From Acanthacorydalis orientalis (Eukaryota > Arthropoda > Insecta > Megaloptera > Corydalidae), in NCBI GenBank assembly GCA_034766995.1, contig CM068320.1:7692501-7756500 (forward strand): a DNA stretch of 64,000 nucleotides, written 5' to 3'. The position numbers were made by a program, and so were the translations under genes. Positions 1-12,852 of the stretch are shown here, piece after piece. The notes under the pieces are model-generated. The model worked only from the letters and a program-made list of their open reading frames with translations. It was not told where the DNA came from and did no database searches. Each line of letters starts with the position of its first letter. Position 1 is the first letter of the stretch.

Positions 1-1121
1 AATTCTTATAACTTGAGCATCTATTAGAAACATATCTCATTTTCGCTATTGTCACTTTATAAAAATGTACAATTCTTTTTTAAATTCAGAATAAGTATAT
101 AGTACACTTTATATAGGCGAAAAGTGGCTGAAAATCTTTACACGTGAACTCAAACCTTTTGAAAGAAAGGTCGTAGTCCTTTTTGTGCATGTCCAATATG
201 AACATTGAGTATAACTTATAACTCTACTTAGTGACAACAGTTTAACTGTAGTACACCTTACCCACTGCTAAGAGTAAATATAGAGTTATGTGCAGATATT
301 ATGTCAACATACGTAAAGTAATCTACCGTCATTGATTTTATCACACATAAACACAACTATTATGATCTTAAATAATATTGAAAGTTACTAGATAACCACC
401 ATAAAACGTCATCTAGACTAAATCAATTTCAAAACTAGGTGTCCTATAACAAAGTTATGACGACAATCTTCCGAGATAAATAACATGTTAATGTGATATA
501 TTTTTTAGAAAAACTAATAACTATAATCTCTCAATGGTATGTTAAACATTGAAAAAGTTTAAAAGGTATGTTCATTACGTTCAGAGACACTGAAAACAAA
601 CTGTAATTCACCAAGATCATGTGAACAACCACACAATTCAACACTTAGCCAAGAAAGCCAGAAATGGTAAAAATTTTATAATATCTCAGATCCTAGTTAC
701 GATTCCGATGAGGCACGATATGACTTTCAAGAATTTTTATCATTAAACTATAATATTAAAGGAAATCATTTTAAGTCTAAAAGACTACCTTGAAGTATTA
801 GGTTAAGATATGAATACCAGTTTTTTTTACTAGATAAATGAATGAACGAGTAACATGGTAGCAGAAATATATTAATAATGATAATGATTGTGTTTAAAAT
901 TAAATATATCACTAAGAGGGTTTATTCTTAAATTTCGTATTTTTTGCTTTATCCAACATCACACACAATCCATACGGTTCTGTGCCAAACATTTTACCAC
1001 CTTTTCGAAAACATCACATTACAAAGTTATTAACTAAACTTCATTCAATATTTTATAATAATATTGTTTTAGAGATAAAATTGCCATATAAATATACATG
1101 GAAAAATGCACAGTTGAAAGA

Positions 1122-1127
<6 letters not shown>

Positions 1128-1179
<52 letters not shown>
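1128..1179. repeat. (TA)n microsatellite
   Basis: About 26 uninterrupted TA units. The open frame across it (982-1203) owes its length to the repeat, which reads as Tyr-Ile. Confidence 0.97.
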
Positions 1180-1183
<4 letters not shown>

Positions 1184-1841
1184 GTATTAATATAAAAAAA
1201 TAGCCATAAAATGTATTTCCCTAGTTATCAATATGTGCTGAAAGGTAATAAATTATTTATTTTATTAATTAAAAACTAACTTTCTAGAAAAAAATACTAA
1301 TAAGAAATTTAAGATATCAAAAAAGTAATCAAGATTTTTTAAGAATACTTATTACATCTCAAACATAAATATACAACAAAGAATCAATTGTTTGTTATTG
1401 AAATAATTCTTATTTTTTTATATTTTATTTATATTGTTTAATAACAAATTATTTTATTAAAAAATATCAAAATTTTTCTGTGTTAGTAAATAAAGTTACG
1501 TTAAAAAGTCTTCATAATATTTTAGTTTGCGAAAAACTAGTGGTTAAATTATACAAATAATAGAAAAATAGTTTCTATCCCCTTATCTGTCTTCGAAATT
1601 TATAACCTAAAAAATAAAGACATCTAAGCGACAACCTTTCAAACATACTTAAGAATAACTTGTGAATATTCATATCGGTTTTTCTTTACTTTTTTTTCAA
1701 AATAATCCGCATTCAGATTTATAGCATTTTATTCACTCTTTTAGAATAAAATGTTTGAAACATATGACCATTTTTATACTTTATTTTTAATTGTAATTAT
1801 TCCCTCAAATTGTCAGGTATTTTTGTTAATATTTATGAATC

Positions 1842-1881
1842 TATCTATTTACCTCTCTATCTTTCTCTTTCTCTCTCTTTC

Positions 1882-1918
<37 letters not shown>
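1842..1918. repeat. CT-rich tract running into (TA)n
   Basis: A pyrimidine-rich TCTA/CTTT tract is followed from about 1882 by TA units with one CA interruption. Compound microsatellite. Confidence 0.9.
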
Positions 1919-1923
<5 letters not shown>

Positions 1924-3270
1924 TGTACGTATGTATATAGTTGTAAATATAAAATAATTTTATAATTTGTTACAATTGCATTCGGAATATTATCCATTTA
2001 TCTAATATAAATAATAATTTAACAAGGTAAAATCCTTCCTCAAATTTATTTTATTGTTTTACATCATTTGTCTACATATTTTATATCATATTATAAATAT
2101 TATATTATATTTATAATGGACAACAAATTAAAATAAATAAAATATTTTACAAATCAGCAGATAAGAAATCTAGCTAGATATAAACAACGTACGTTTGTAA
2201 CTTTCATTATAATCTTATTTTAGTTTAAGTAAGACTACCTCACGTATTTCATGCGTGATTTACGTTTTTTATCGTGTATTTGTATATATCTATTAAATGT
2301 GAAATACGAGATTCATAACATACATTCTAAATAAAATCCATTCATAAAAAGGGAAAATCTGGATAGAAGGAGCTTTGAAAGTTGATGGTTTGATATTGTG
2401 ACATATTCGGATAACGAGTTGCAGACGTGGAGTAAGATGTGTGTCGTTCACCATACTGTAAACATGTAGCCGACGAGTTCAAACTGCTTTATCAGTCGTT
2501 GCAATAATTTAAGTCACTTTTACCTGTAGTATAAATTATATGGGGTGTAATCTTTCAAAGAAATTTTAGTTTATTTCATTTTGACTTGATAATTCAAAGA
2601 TTTAGTTCAATAAATTTGTCAATTTTTAAAATTACAATTCATTATGCAGCTTCAATTTAAAATATTGTAAATTAATAATGAAATAAGTTCATTGTTTTGA
2701 AACGTTTGAAAATGACTTTTCCTATATAGTATTTACTATTAGAAAGTGTATATTTCGAATATCAAATGACATTACTGATATTAAACAATAATAATGGAAT
2801 AAAGAAGTATATATGAATTTACTGATTTAAAATGATAATAATTATTATTAGGATATAAAAAATAATTCTTTTTCAAATAATTTACCAATAGTGAAAATTC
2901 AATGTTTGTTGGAAATATTTTCTTTATTAATTACATGTGACATGTGATGAAAAATAAATTTGTAGTTTAGGTATATTAGATACTTTGTTAAGAAATATTT
3001 TTTAATTTATAGAATTATTTTAAAATGTTATTAAAATTCTTATCTCATTAAAAATATTTGAAAATAACTAAGAAAAATACTTTTTTTAATTTTTTGTATT
3101 ATATGCTTTATGTAAATACATAAAATAAAAAATAGTTTCCTTATATAAATATAAAATGATTTAATAAATATTTTTAAAATTAATAACTATCCCATTTGCA
3201 GGACATTGGTGTGATATAAAAACTGTTTTTTTTTATTTATACACATTACAAATAATATCATATAAATAAA

Positions 3271-3306
<36 letters not shown>

Positions 3307-3368
3307 TATATATGTATATATATATAAATTTATATATATATATATATAAATGTATATATATATATAAA
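3271..3368. repeat. Compound (TA)n with CATA and AAAT variants
   Basis: TACA units lead into several TA blocks separated by CA, TG and AAATT interruptions. It looks old and interrupted compared with the pure arrays elsewhere in the window. Confidence 0.9.
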
Positions 3369-5381
3369 TTTATGCTTTAAAACATGGTTTACATAAATAA
3401 CATCACATTTTTTACGATCAGTTATTGAGTTACTTTTACATCTAGTACATTGATAACTTTATTTTTTGTTACAATCAGATTATTTTTTTATCATACTCAT
3501 CATCACATTTGGTATTGGAATGCGATATGTTGCCTTCAGCTTTTAAGTTTTTAATTATACTTCACTACAATTTTAGTAAAAAATGATAAAATATCAAAGT
3601 TATTTTTATCATCTTTGATAATAATTCGTTTCTCATACACATATTATTATGCGAAAGACAATTAAAATATCATTAATTTGTCTATTTATCAAAATTTTGC
3701 AATTTATGATTAACTTATCGATAAATAAATCCTTTCTGTAAATATATTTTATTCAACGACAAATAATTAAGCACAACTTGACTAATAGCAGTATCCATAT
3801 AAATATGTATTATAAATAGTTAGTATAAATTGGGGTAAATGCAAATAAAATACACTAAGAATATATAATCTCTTTTGTACTTATAAAATTCTCATTACTC
3901 TAATGTTTTTATTAAAGTAGAATATTATAAATTTCTAGTATTTTTATTAATGCAGTTGACTTCATTTATAATTATCTTATATTTCAGTTTCAATACCACT
4001 AACAGAATACTATATGCAAACTTAATATTAATTATTCTCAAATGTACATTATTTTATTATCTTTTCATTCTACTAACATATTTATAGAACTGAAATATTT
4101 AAAATAATAGTAATTATAATGAGAAATATTTATATTTATTTCTTATACATACATAGCAGAACAGATGCTTTATATTTGTTTACAATAAGAAACATCTTTC
4201 TTTCAAAATGTTTATAGTTATATTTTTTTTTGTTATATTGATATTAAACTAAAAGGATAGTTTGCAAGACTAATAAAATGAATATTATTAAATGTTTCAT
4301 TTACAAAATGTACATTTGCATGCTTTGAAGTTTATTTTCCTATATCTGTTAAAACAATAATGAAATTCTATATGGAATTATGAGTGGGAAAACTAAATTG
4401 TTTTAAAAATAAGAAGCTAATACTTAACAGATTAATCATTTCAAGAAATAATTTTGAAAACATTAGTACTAAAAAAAGAAAAATATGTTATATACAAAAT
4501 CTACACAAATAGTCACTTATAATTCACCTTTAACGTCTCTTTTTATTCTCTTAAATCGAGTAAATGTATTTTTTGTCCTATACTCGTATATTATCAAATT
4601 TTAGAGTATTTTGTTTAAAGGTATATTGTTTGTTAGGTACAGGTATTGTTTAAATACTCTTACGTGAATCTTAATTTAATATAATTATATTTTTAGAAAT
4701 ATTAATTACACTCGTAATATAATTTTGTACTATAAATGTTTTACCAATGTGATAAAATAAGGAGACTTATAGCGTTACTTTAATTTTATAAACTCGATAA
4801 TTTTTAGTGAAAAAAATTTAAAAAAAAATTATAGAGAATTACAGAACTACAATTTAAAAAATGAATTTGAAGAAAAAAGAACGAAGGACAAATTAATGGA
4901 TGTATTAAGAGTAATTATTATTCAAAACCGATGAAAGAATACACAAATAACTCTATGCCTGAACTTTAAGGAAATAAAGATGAAGGAAAATATAATATAG
5001 CAACATACCGTTGAAGTAGAAAGAAATTAAAATTGATTACAAGCGTTTAGCTGAGAGGTGTCCAAACATTTTTTGTGAAGGATCACAATCGTTATTGTTA
5101 GCTAGTTCAGGAGCAGCACGTGTACAAATCATAATACTTGGTATACTAATCGGAAATTTACGAATTAAAAAATAGTGTTTTAATGAAGTTATAGTGAATA
5201 TTTTAGTAAGTATATATCATATACATATAACAAGAAATCGGAATAATATTTAATTATTAGTATTAACACATTTTGAAATAAACTAATAAATTTGATGTTT
5301 ATTTATAGTCATTTTAATTTTTTAAATAAGATTATTGTAAATATATATTATTTTGTAACTTTATTACACCCAAACATACAT

Positions 5382-5402
5382 GCACACACACACACACACA
5401 CA
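5382..5402. repeat. (CA)n microsatellite
   Basis: About ten CA units, one of the few dinucleotide arrays here not based on TA. Confidence 0.95.
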
Positions 5403-5625
5403 ATGATATGAATAATTTATAAGAACAACTTATAGACCTTTTTAAACTTTTTTAGAAGCTGCAGATTAAATATCTCTGATAAATCAAGATACTAAAGGAG
5501 AGAAATATTGAAGTAAAAGGATATGACTAATGATTTCAGTTTTATAAGCAAATGGTTTTGTGGTTACTATAAAAATGTAGAGGATTCAAGAAAAACTATC
5601 AAAAAGTTTCAGACTTAAGAGCTTG

Positions 5626-5667
<42 letters not shown>
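5626..5667. repeat. (TA)n microsatellite
   Basis: About 20 uninterrupted TA units. Confidence 0.97.
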
Positions 5668-5670
<3 letters not shown>

Positions 5671-6244
5671 CAAAGGAAAACTAATTTTATATATTATGAT
5701 CTTTCAAGATAAATTTAAATATTACAATACAGGCTTCCATAAAGAAACAAATAACTATACTTCTTTATTCATATTAGGTCGATAAGTAAATAATAGCGGT
5801 TTTTTATATGAATTTGACAGTCATAATCCGTTATTATTTTCCTACTGATCTAAAATATTTACCTTAAATTTCCTTTTGGGTATTGGTCTTAAAATAGTGA
5901 ATGATTAATTTAGTTTTCAGGATTTTGGAAAATAGACTGCAATAATAGTCATATACAAATCAGAAGAAAAATTTGCGTTCGGCATTCCATTGACACCTAC
6001 GAGTGTATAGGTATCATTTATACGAATGTGTTAAGTCTTTTACACTCAATATTATTAAATCATAAAAACTAGTGACAGACACTAACAAAACAATTTAGAA
6101 CATGTATCATAGCAATGCCTTAAAACAGACTACCTTACATTTTATTTGATTGAAAGAAAGCTCTAATTTTTAAAAAATATAAACTTATTTAGGAATATCT
6201 AAAGCTTCCTAAATAAAATGTTCATTAATTGTATTCTGGCATAT

Positions 6245-6274
6245 AATCAGGCTGAATGATTACTCAGCCTGATT
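6245..6274. repeat. Perfect 11-bp inverted repeat (hairpin)
   Basis: AATCAGGCTGA at 6245-6255 and its exact complement at 6264-6274 flank an 8-base loop. It is GC-richer than its surroundings. There is no U-run that would make it a terminator. Its role is unknown. Confidence 0.9.
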
Positions 6275-7299
6275 CAATATATAAAAGATTTTTTCATATT
6301 GAATAAAACAAATATTTTCAAAAATTCTTCTAATTAGATTTACATTTCCACGGTAGAAATGAAATACAATATGTCTGAAAGTAAACAATCAAATGAGATA
6401 TGCCTGTGTTCATTAACAATTATTTATTTAATTTTTCAAGTTTAGTGTTAAGATTTTATGTCCAGTTTAGTGTTAACATTTCATAATTGGGTATGTAATT
6501 TTGTTCATGGGCTATTTTAAATAACTTCCATTCAGCTTGAATCTCCCTTTAAGTAATTTATTTCAAATATGAACATTTAAATTATGCGATATTGGTTTTT
6601 AATTATTTCAATTTTTTAACTTACAGTCATAATAAGGTCTCATGAGACAAACGTTTCCGTATATGAACACAATAATTTATTTGTGACTACATCTATTAAG
6701 AGTTGATGTTAATCATTAGAAGTGCAAAACTTTTATTTTTTAAATATCAGTATTTCTTTTAAATTATAATTAGTTATTAAGTTCAAATATTTTCTTTTAT
6801 TTTGCGTATAGAATTAATACCACTTAATTTTTAAGATTCTTTAAAGAAATAATGAAGAAATTTATTCTTTATATTAAAAACATTTATATTATGACACAAT
6901 ATATTGCATGGAATCGCTGAAAACAAAGTATTTTATACAGTTCCACTTAATTATTAATCTTATTTGTAAAATAAACACACAAAAAAATGATGTGTGTGGT
7001 CGCGACGAGAGTTAGAAATAAACCTTGTGTAAGGAAATGCAAGGGAAAAGAAATAGTATTATAAATGAAAGATTAGAAGATTTAGAAAATGCAGCAGCTA
7101 TAACGACTTATTTAAATTGACACACTATTACAATTGGATGAAATATATAATACGCATAATATGAAACGCAAAATACTGTACAGAGCTATATATAAATACA
7201 AAAGCTATTATTAATATAGATTACATACCATGTGATATAAATAATATATACACAACAAGAATACGCACAGTATAAATTACTCTCTCCCTCTTTCTCAAA

Positions 7300-7480
7300 C
7301 CGGTTCATTGTTCAGCAACATTACGGCGAGAAAGTGAAACGAAATAGTGAAACGAGCCATCCGTACTCTATCCCCACCAGTGTCATAGGCCGAACATCTA
7401 TGCTGTTGACTTGCATTTCTCCTTTCGTTTCACTTTGATTTTTATGGGGCGGACTCACATTACCATGCACTAAGAAGTTT
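7300..7480. other. Less AT-rich island with inverted GTGAAACGAAA motifs
   Basis: GC and CpG content rise clearly above the flanks. GTGAAACGAAA near 7335 recurs inverted as TTTCGTTTCAC near 7424, with a further GTGAAACGA copy close to the first. No open frame or repeat family is recognised. It could be a regulatory element, an untranslated exon or a transposon end. Confidence 0.4.
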
Positions 7481-7849
7481 CACTTCAATAAAAACGCAAT
7501 AGTAAGACAACCACTAAAAATTAATGATTTGTGCATATTTAAAAATAAAATTTTTCAATTAAACAGTGTTAAAGAAAATTGTAATGAAAAAAGATTCATC
7601 ATGACCATATAAACATATTTTATTTATCCGATATGCTAGTATTTTTTTGCATATAACGTGTCGTAACTGACTAAATATAACGGTACTTTGAAAAGGAACT
7701 CTCAAAGAGTGTTATTTCACTGACAAAAAAGAAATTACAAGCACGTGTACCTTTTTTTGAACTCGTTATTTTTCTGTATGGAATTCCGTTTCTTTTTTAT
7801 TCACAAAATGTGATTTCTTTATTTATAAACGAACAATAGCATACTTCAG

Positions 7850-8010
7850 CTGCTGTAATATGAAATTTCGACCATTCGTATCTTCTACGCGACCGCCCGT
7901 GTGCACCGCATAACTTCGCACACATGGCGCGCTTCAACGTACAGGTTCCAAACCGAATTGGCGTAAACAGCTTCGCATATTTTTCAAAACTTAATCCGAA
8001 AATATAAACG
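7850..8010. other. CpG-containing island of unknown role
   Basis: The DNA here contains GCGCGC, ACGCGACCG and other CpGs that are rare elsewhere. A 76-codon frame crosses it on the minus strand (7797-8027, ending with a run of charged and Cys residues) but matches no family I know and has no supporting start context. It may be an exon, promoter or old mobile-element piece. Confidence 0.35.
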
Positions 8011-8165
8011 TTCCGTTCCACTTTCACGTTTGATTAGTTCTCAGTTCTTTATTATTACTTAAATTAAATTATCTATTCCTGTCCTTTTAGTCAATGTTGC
8101 ATAAAGAAATTGCGAAAAAAATAATTTTTCATATTAAACTAAATATAAAATAATACTGTTACATA

Positions 8166-8167
<2 letters not shown>

Positions 8168-8204
<37 letters not shown>
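8168..8204. repeat. (TA)n microsatellite
   Basis: About 18 TA units, 60 bp left of a mariner MITE. Confidence 0.97.
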
Positions 8205-8207
<3 letters not shown>

Positions 8208-8263
8208 GATAGATGTTAGAAATTATATTATATATTATTATAATATATAAATGTAAAAATTAT

Positions 8264-8783
8264 ACAAGTACATTTATAAATAATCGTTGTTTATGACCTC
8301 CTAATTCTTATAAATTTTTAGTTTAAATGGCCCAGAACTGTAAGATGACTAATGGCTAACTTTTGTACAAGCTCTCGAATTGTTGTGCGTAGTTCTGATT
8401 TAACTAATACTGTCAGTTTGTCGTTATGAACTCAAGAAGGACGCCCGCGACCTTCTCCATAATCAAGGCTCTTGTCCACAGCATGAAATTTTTGGAACCA
8501 CCATTGTACCGTAAATTTAGTTTATAAGCAGTTTCTGCTACTTTTACAGCTGATTTGAACTCATACAAAAATGTTCTTATTTACTTCTTTTCTATTTTTA
8601 ATTCAATAGCTCAATTTGAAGCAAAATTATTAATAAAACCCAAGTTGATGTTACCAAATTATATACCGAAAAATGCTCTTTGAAATTATATTATTATAAA
8701 TACAAAGAAATTGCACTTTTATTGACAAAAATTGGAGTTAGAATTCAGAAAGCATAAATGCAATTATTTTCCTAGCAAACTAA
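8264..8783 (-). mobile_element. Cecropia-type mariner MITE, DNA-binding-domain remnant (copy 1)
   Basis: A 520-bp non-autonomous mariner. The right end reads as a terminal repeat related to TTAGGTTGGTAGGAAAATAA on the minus strand and is followed by TA at 8784; the left end is diverged but aligns to the other copies. The minus strand carries a decayed transposase N-terminus. Recognisable pieces are the WWFQ motif and the GRGRP linker (plus-strand ACGCCCGCGACCTTCT at 8441-8456). There is no DDD catalytic region. It belongs to the same family as 18285-18841 and 44065-44614 and shares their internal layout. Frameshifts and substitutions make it non-coding. Confidence 0.75.
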
Positions 8784-9793
8784 TAGACTATTATGTCAAA
8801 TGCGACAATTATAACAAAGTATTTTATATACTTCACACATAAAATATAAATATTATTTTTATACTTACACAATATGAAATAAAAATATACAATTTTATTA
8901 TTTATCTAGACAGAGTTCTCTTCCTAAATTGTGCACAAATTTAAAATAAAATTTTAATTGAAAATGAAGCTTACTGTAATATAACATTTCAGTTAAAATA
9001 ACAATAGTAAAATAAAAACTAATATTCTGTTAAAATGAAATAATTCCAATTAATACAAAAAATAGTTTACAAAAGTTTCCTTCCATTTTTTTTTTAATTC
9101 TAGAATACTTTTTTTATCTCGTCGATTTTTTAATCAAGTCAATCTTTCTAACTTCAACAGACAAACGATCGTTTTTCAACCATGATATTAATGAGCACTT
9201 TGTTCATAAGATATGTTCCATCCCGGTGGAAACAATACATATCAACTAGAAAATCAGGCCATCTTCTTATACCGATACTGGCAAAAAATGCTGCAGCAGG
9301 ACTGCATATTATTAACAAAACATATTTTAAGAGATAACTACCTACGATGTGATATTAATATTCCACCAAAATTCCAATTTATTCAATATTATTTTCAATT
9401 CTGATTGTATCTATGTAATAACTAGTAATAACAAACAAATTGTTCGAACAATTTTATGAAATGAATCATAAAGTAGAGACCTATGCTGTAGATTCAATTA
9501 ATATAAATTTAATAATATATTATTTGTTAAACATTTTTTAAAAATAAAAACACTAAAAAATAATTCACATTCTTATTACAACATTGAAAATTTCCTTATT
9601 GTTTATTTTTATAGAAATATGCAAATTTTTATAAAGGTGACATAACTTTAGAACACATGGAATGAAAATTTTGATTCTATTTTATCTTTATAATTTATTA
9701 AGTGTTAAAATTATTTCGGTGCCTTTAAATTAAATCAATAATTATTCTATTTTCAATTAAAATATTTCGACGTCGTTTTAGAATTTTGAAGTG

Positions 9794-10130
9794 TCAACCA
9801 TAACATTTAAAAACATGATATATCTTGATCAAGCAATTGGCATAACATTCCATAACAGTAGTGAACACGATGGCGTCCGAAAAGCAACATATTAGACACG
9901 GCATTCTTTTCGCATTCCAGTAGAAAAAAATGTTTCCGGAGCTGCAGGAATGATTTGTTCTGCTTTGGGAGAAGGTGTCGTGACCCCAAAAAAACATGCA
10001 AAAAATGTTAAAACAGTGGAAGAGGTTCAAAAATGCATTACGACTACATCGACTCAAGGCCACAATCTTTGTTCGACAAAGTTGCACAACAGATGAAGAG
10101 AATCTATATAAAATAACGGAGAATCTTTTG
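9794..10130 (+). pseudogene. Mariner transposase N-terminal relic (family E, copy 1)
   Basis: From the ATG at 9870 the plus strand reads MASEKQHIRHGILFAFQ, then a stop, then in shifted frames KK, AGMICSALGEGVVTPK-like sequence. This is the N-terminal helix-turn-helix start typical of mauritiana/cecropia-type mariners (family knowledge). The next 100 bp do not continue as the usual GDxxLED/GRP linker, so an internal deletion probably joins the start to distal sequence. A second copy with the same structure lies at 47640-47935 on the minus strand. There are no catalytic residues. The open frames on the opposite strand here are shadows. Confidence 0.6.
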
Positions 10131-10205
10131 AAGATTGAAATATATTCCAAATTTGTCTGTAAAGATTAATTTTCTATAAAAAAGGAAACAAATTAATTCA
10201 TAGTC

Positions 10206-10208
<3 letters not shown>

Positions 10209-10256
<48 letters not shown>
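10209..10256. repeat. (TA)n microsatellite
   Basis: About 24 TA units just right of the family E mariner relic. Confidence 0.97.
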
Positions 10257-10266
<10 letters not shown>

Positions 10267-10687
10267 ATGTAAATTCTGGCCAGTATGCAACTAAAATAAT
10301 ATCCTAAATATATTTTTTTAATAATCACATTATGCGCAAATTTTTATGTCCAATTACACTATTATCATTGAATAGTTGTGTATTTTCTTTGCATTGAATT
10401 TTATTTTCGTCACGTAACTCAAACGAAAATGTACGATTGAAATTCGCAAACAAATCCGTGAATATTTAATTAATCGGTATATTTCATCGGTTTACATTTT
10501 CATACGTGGCTTATAATAGGTTATTTCCGCACATATAGTGAATATTTGCATTACGTAGATTTAGGTTTTACGAGTTTATGCGATGTCCTGCATACGTTTG
10601 TCAAGTAATGAAATATAGGTATGACTACGTATATGATAATATTCATAATTTAATATATACGTAAAAGAATTATATATAAAAAAATAT

Positions 10688-10745
10688 TAAGTTGGTGCAA
10701 AAATAATTGCGGTTTTTATTATTTTAAGATTGGCACAGATTTTTC
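10688..10745 (+). mobile_element. Lone mariner terminal end, cecropia/Hsmar1 type
   Basis: After a TA, the sequence begins TTAAGTTGGTGCAAAAATAA and continues TTGCGG, close to the terminal repeat of Hsmar1-like mariners. I find no matching inverted end within the next 2 kb and no transposase. It is either a solo end or a heavily decayed copy, less diverged from the classic end than the MITEs elsewhere in the window. Confidence 0.65.
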
Positions 10746-11352
10746 TAGCTATTGTTACCTTTTGTTATAGTCATGTGATACATCATTGTAAACAATGAAA
10801 TTAGCACTAATGATTTCAGCTTATATGAATTGTTTTCATTCTTTAATATTTTTAGATATAACCTCTTAAATATTATCAGAAAATTTAAAAAATGCATGAA
10901 AAGTTCAAATTTGCAAATAAAAATATCTATTTTTTAAAACGAATTGTTTAATTTTTTAATTGACACGTGAAATCGTGTATTATAAAATATTAATAATTAG
11001 AAAAATATTTTATGAAATAATTAATACTCATCTGGAATTTTCTTCCAGTATAAGCTAAGAATTTTTTTCAAGAAATTATTTTCGTATAGTATATCTTAAA
11101 TATCGATTAATTTTATATTCTAAATTGGTATTTTTACTAACCATTATTCATCTACTTACCAAACTGTAATGATTTTTTTTCATATTTTTGTCAGAACGTA
11201 AGTTATCAGCCATTAAATTTTACTCTCTATTTATAGACTTATTACATATTATGTGAAATATAATGATTATAGTTTGTAAAAAAGTAGAAAAGTTTATTCT
11301 ACTTGTACTAAAAACTGAACTGACAGAAAATTATATAATTTATATTATTCTG

Positions 11353-11426
<74 letters not shown>
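11353..11426. repeat. (TA)n microsatellite
   Basis: About 36 TA units with one CA interruption near the left end. Confidence 0.97.
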
Positions 11427-11428
<2 letters not shown>

Positions 11429-11561
11429 TAGATATTTATTTGTAAGTAATTTATTACATTATTCTATGATTAGTGACAATATTTTGATACTGATACAAAA
11501 ATGTAAACAACATTTGTAACACCTTTCTACCAAAGTATTAAATTATACAATAAAAGTATAC

Positions 11562-11585
11562 ATATATATATATATATATATATAT
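11562..11585. repeat. Short (TA)n microsatellite
   Basis: About 12 TA units. Confidence 0.9.
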
Positions 11586-11879
11586 TTCAATAAAGTCGTA
11601 TAAATATGTACCCAAATCAGTATTCTTACAAAAAAATTTTTATTTTTTAAAAATCTTACAAAGAAATATTTCTCTGTGATCCTTCCTTTTCCATTAATGT
11701 CAGCATTACATATTGCATCATCATAAAATTTAATTAAAAGACAAAAAAATTGGGGCTGTTTTTCTCAAGAATGTGTTTATTTACGATTGTATTTTTTGTC
11801 ATTATTAACTCCTTAATAATGTACTATTTATATTATTTATATACATATGTAGATTTTATTTTTTATTTTATCTTTATTT

Positions 11880-12032
11880 TATTACTTGGTGTTATTAACA
11901 AATTTCAGTAATTTTTTCTGGAAAAAACGCCTCGATATTTAAATCAATACAATTACACTCTGTTTTAAGAAAAAAGTAATTAATCAATGTATACAACCAA
12001 TTTTTACCTACGGTAGCGAAACATGGGTGCTT
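11880..12032 (+). pseudogene. LINE reverse transcriptase C-terminal fragment (copy 1)
   Basis: The plus strand around 11925-12032 translates to ALIFKSIQLHSVL, then INQCIQPIFTYGSETWVLK. The V/TYGSETW motif is characteristic of the region after the reverse transcriptase domain in insect non-LTR retrotransposons (family knowledge). Upstream, a weaker YLG-INK match extends it to about 11880. It stops abruptly at WVLK, where a different element begins (GGGCCTCATACACTATCAG at about 12036). It overlaps in content with the LINE fragment at 14644-15236, so the two are separate insertions. Confidence 0.65.
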
Positions 12033-12345
12033 AAAGGGCCTCATACACTATCAGTTTTGCCGTTTATTCTCGTTGAACAGTTAAATCTAAAGAATGTTCA
12101 TCCTGTGTACACACACATCATCTATATCATACATCATCTAACTGATACGATATGTATATGTATAATCAGATTTCTTTCTTGACCGTTACATTTTGATTTA
12201 GTGATTGTGTATTTATCATCATGAACGAGACCGAATTATTTATATATTACATTGCTTTTCAAGATAAAAAGGTAAAGAAGAAAAGAACAATATGAGTGAA
12301 CGAATGGTTGAGGAAAAAGAACATATTTTCACAAACTAATTATAG

Positions 12346-12582
12346 AAAGAACTCAAACTTCATCCCAAAGATTGGCATGATTATCTGAGAATAAATGAGA
12401 CATACCTCAAGTTGTCAATATTATCTGCACCAATTAAAAAGCAAGAGACAATTTTAAGGCAAGCTATAACTCCGCACAAGCGGCTCACAGGTACTTAAAG
12501 GTTTTTGCCAACGACCAGAAATTATGACGATCTTAAGTTTTCCATTACAATTTCACCTCAAGCTTTGGGGAAAACTATTCCA
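12346..12582 (+). pseudogene. PIF/Harbinger (HARBI1-like) transposase fragment
   Basis: About 79 codons translate as KELKLHPKDWHDYLRINET, then YLKL, SAPIKKQETILRQAITPHKR, LTGT, a stop, RFLPTTRNYDDLKFSITISP and QALGKTIP. This is the conserved N-terminal half of Harbinger transposases (DYLRM, ISPHERL, LRFLATGR-YEDLKF, ISPQALG-IIPE). One in-frame stop interrupts it and the catalytic DDE part is absent. Family assignment comes from motif order; no search was run. Harbinger elements normally also carry a Myb-like gene, which I do not see. Confidence 0.75.
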
Positions 12583-12836
12583 AAATGAAAATGATTTCAA
12601 ACACATTCGAGTGTGAAACGGGCGACCATTCTATTTACTAAACAAATTTTTATCTGCTCGTTCTCGACGCGGGCTTCATAATATTCATTAAGTACTTGTA
12701 TATAGTACTATTGCTATTATAAAGGATGTAGAAAACAGTATCGTATTACTTAAATTAATTTACCATTATTTTGAATTGCGCCATTTATGACAAAATATTA
12801 ATTTTTAAAAACTTGTGCCCCCCTATGTTAAAATAT

Positions 12837-12852
12837 CCTTGCTACGCCACTG
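12837..12852 (-). repeat. hAT-like terminal sequence
   Basis: The minus strand reads CAGTGGCGTAGCAAGG, a common terminal repeat type in hAT-like insect elements. I could not find the partner end, so the element it belonged to is not delimited. Confidence 0.4.

Larger units (their letters stand above)
1..7290. other. AT-rich stretch without recognisable genes
   Basis: No open frame here resembles a known protein; frames over 60 codons are translations of (TA)n arrays or of low-complexity AT-rich DNA. It holds the microsatellites listed separately, an 11-bp perfect hairpin at 6245-6274 and slightly less AT-rich patches near 2340-2520 and 5040-5130 that I could not assign. The second patch has a loose resemblance to decayed DNA-transposon ends. 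Confidence 0.7.

Noticed and set aside
982..1203. Open frames made of Tyr-Ile repeats, here and at many other (TA)n arrays
   Set aside because: They are translations of microsatellites; outside the repeat there is no recognisable protein.
7797..8027. A 76-residue minus-strand protein
   Set aside because: No recognised domain, no neighbouring exons and no start support; kept only as a composition island.
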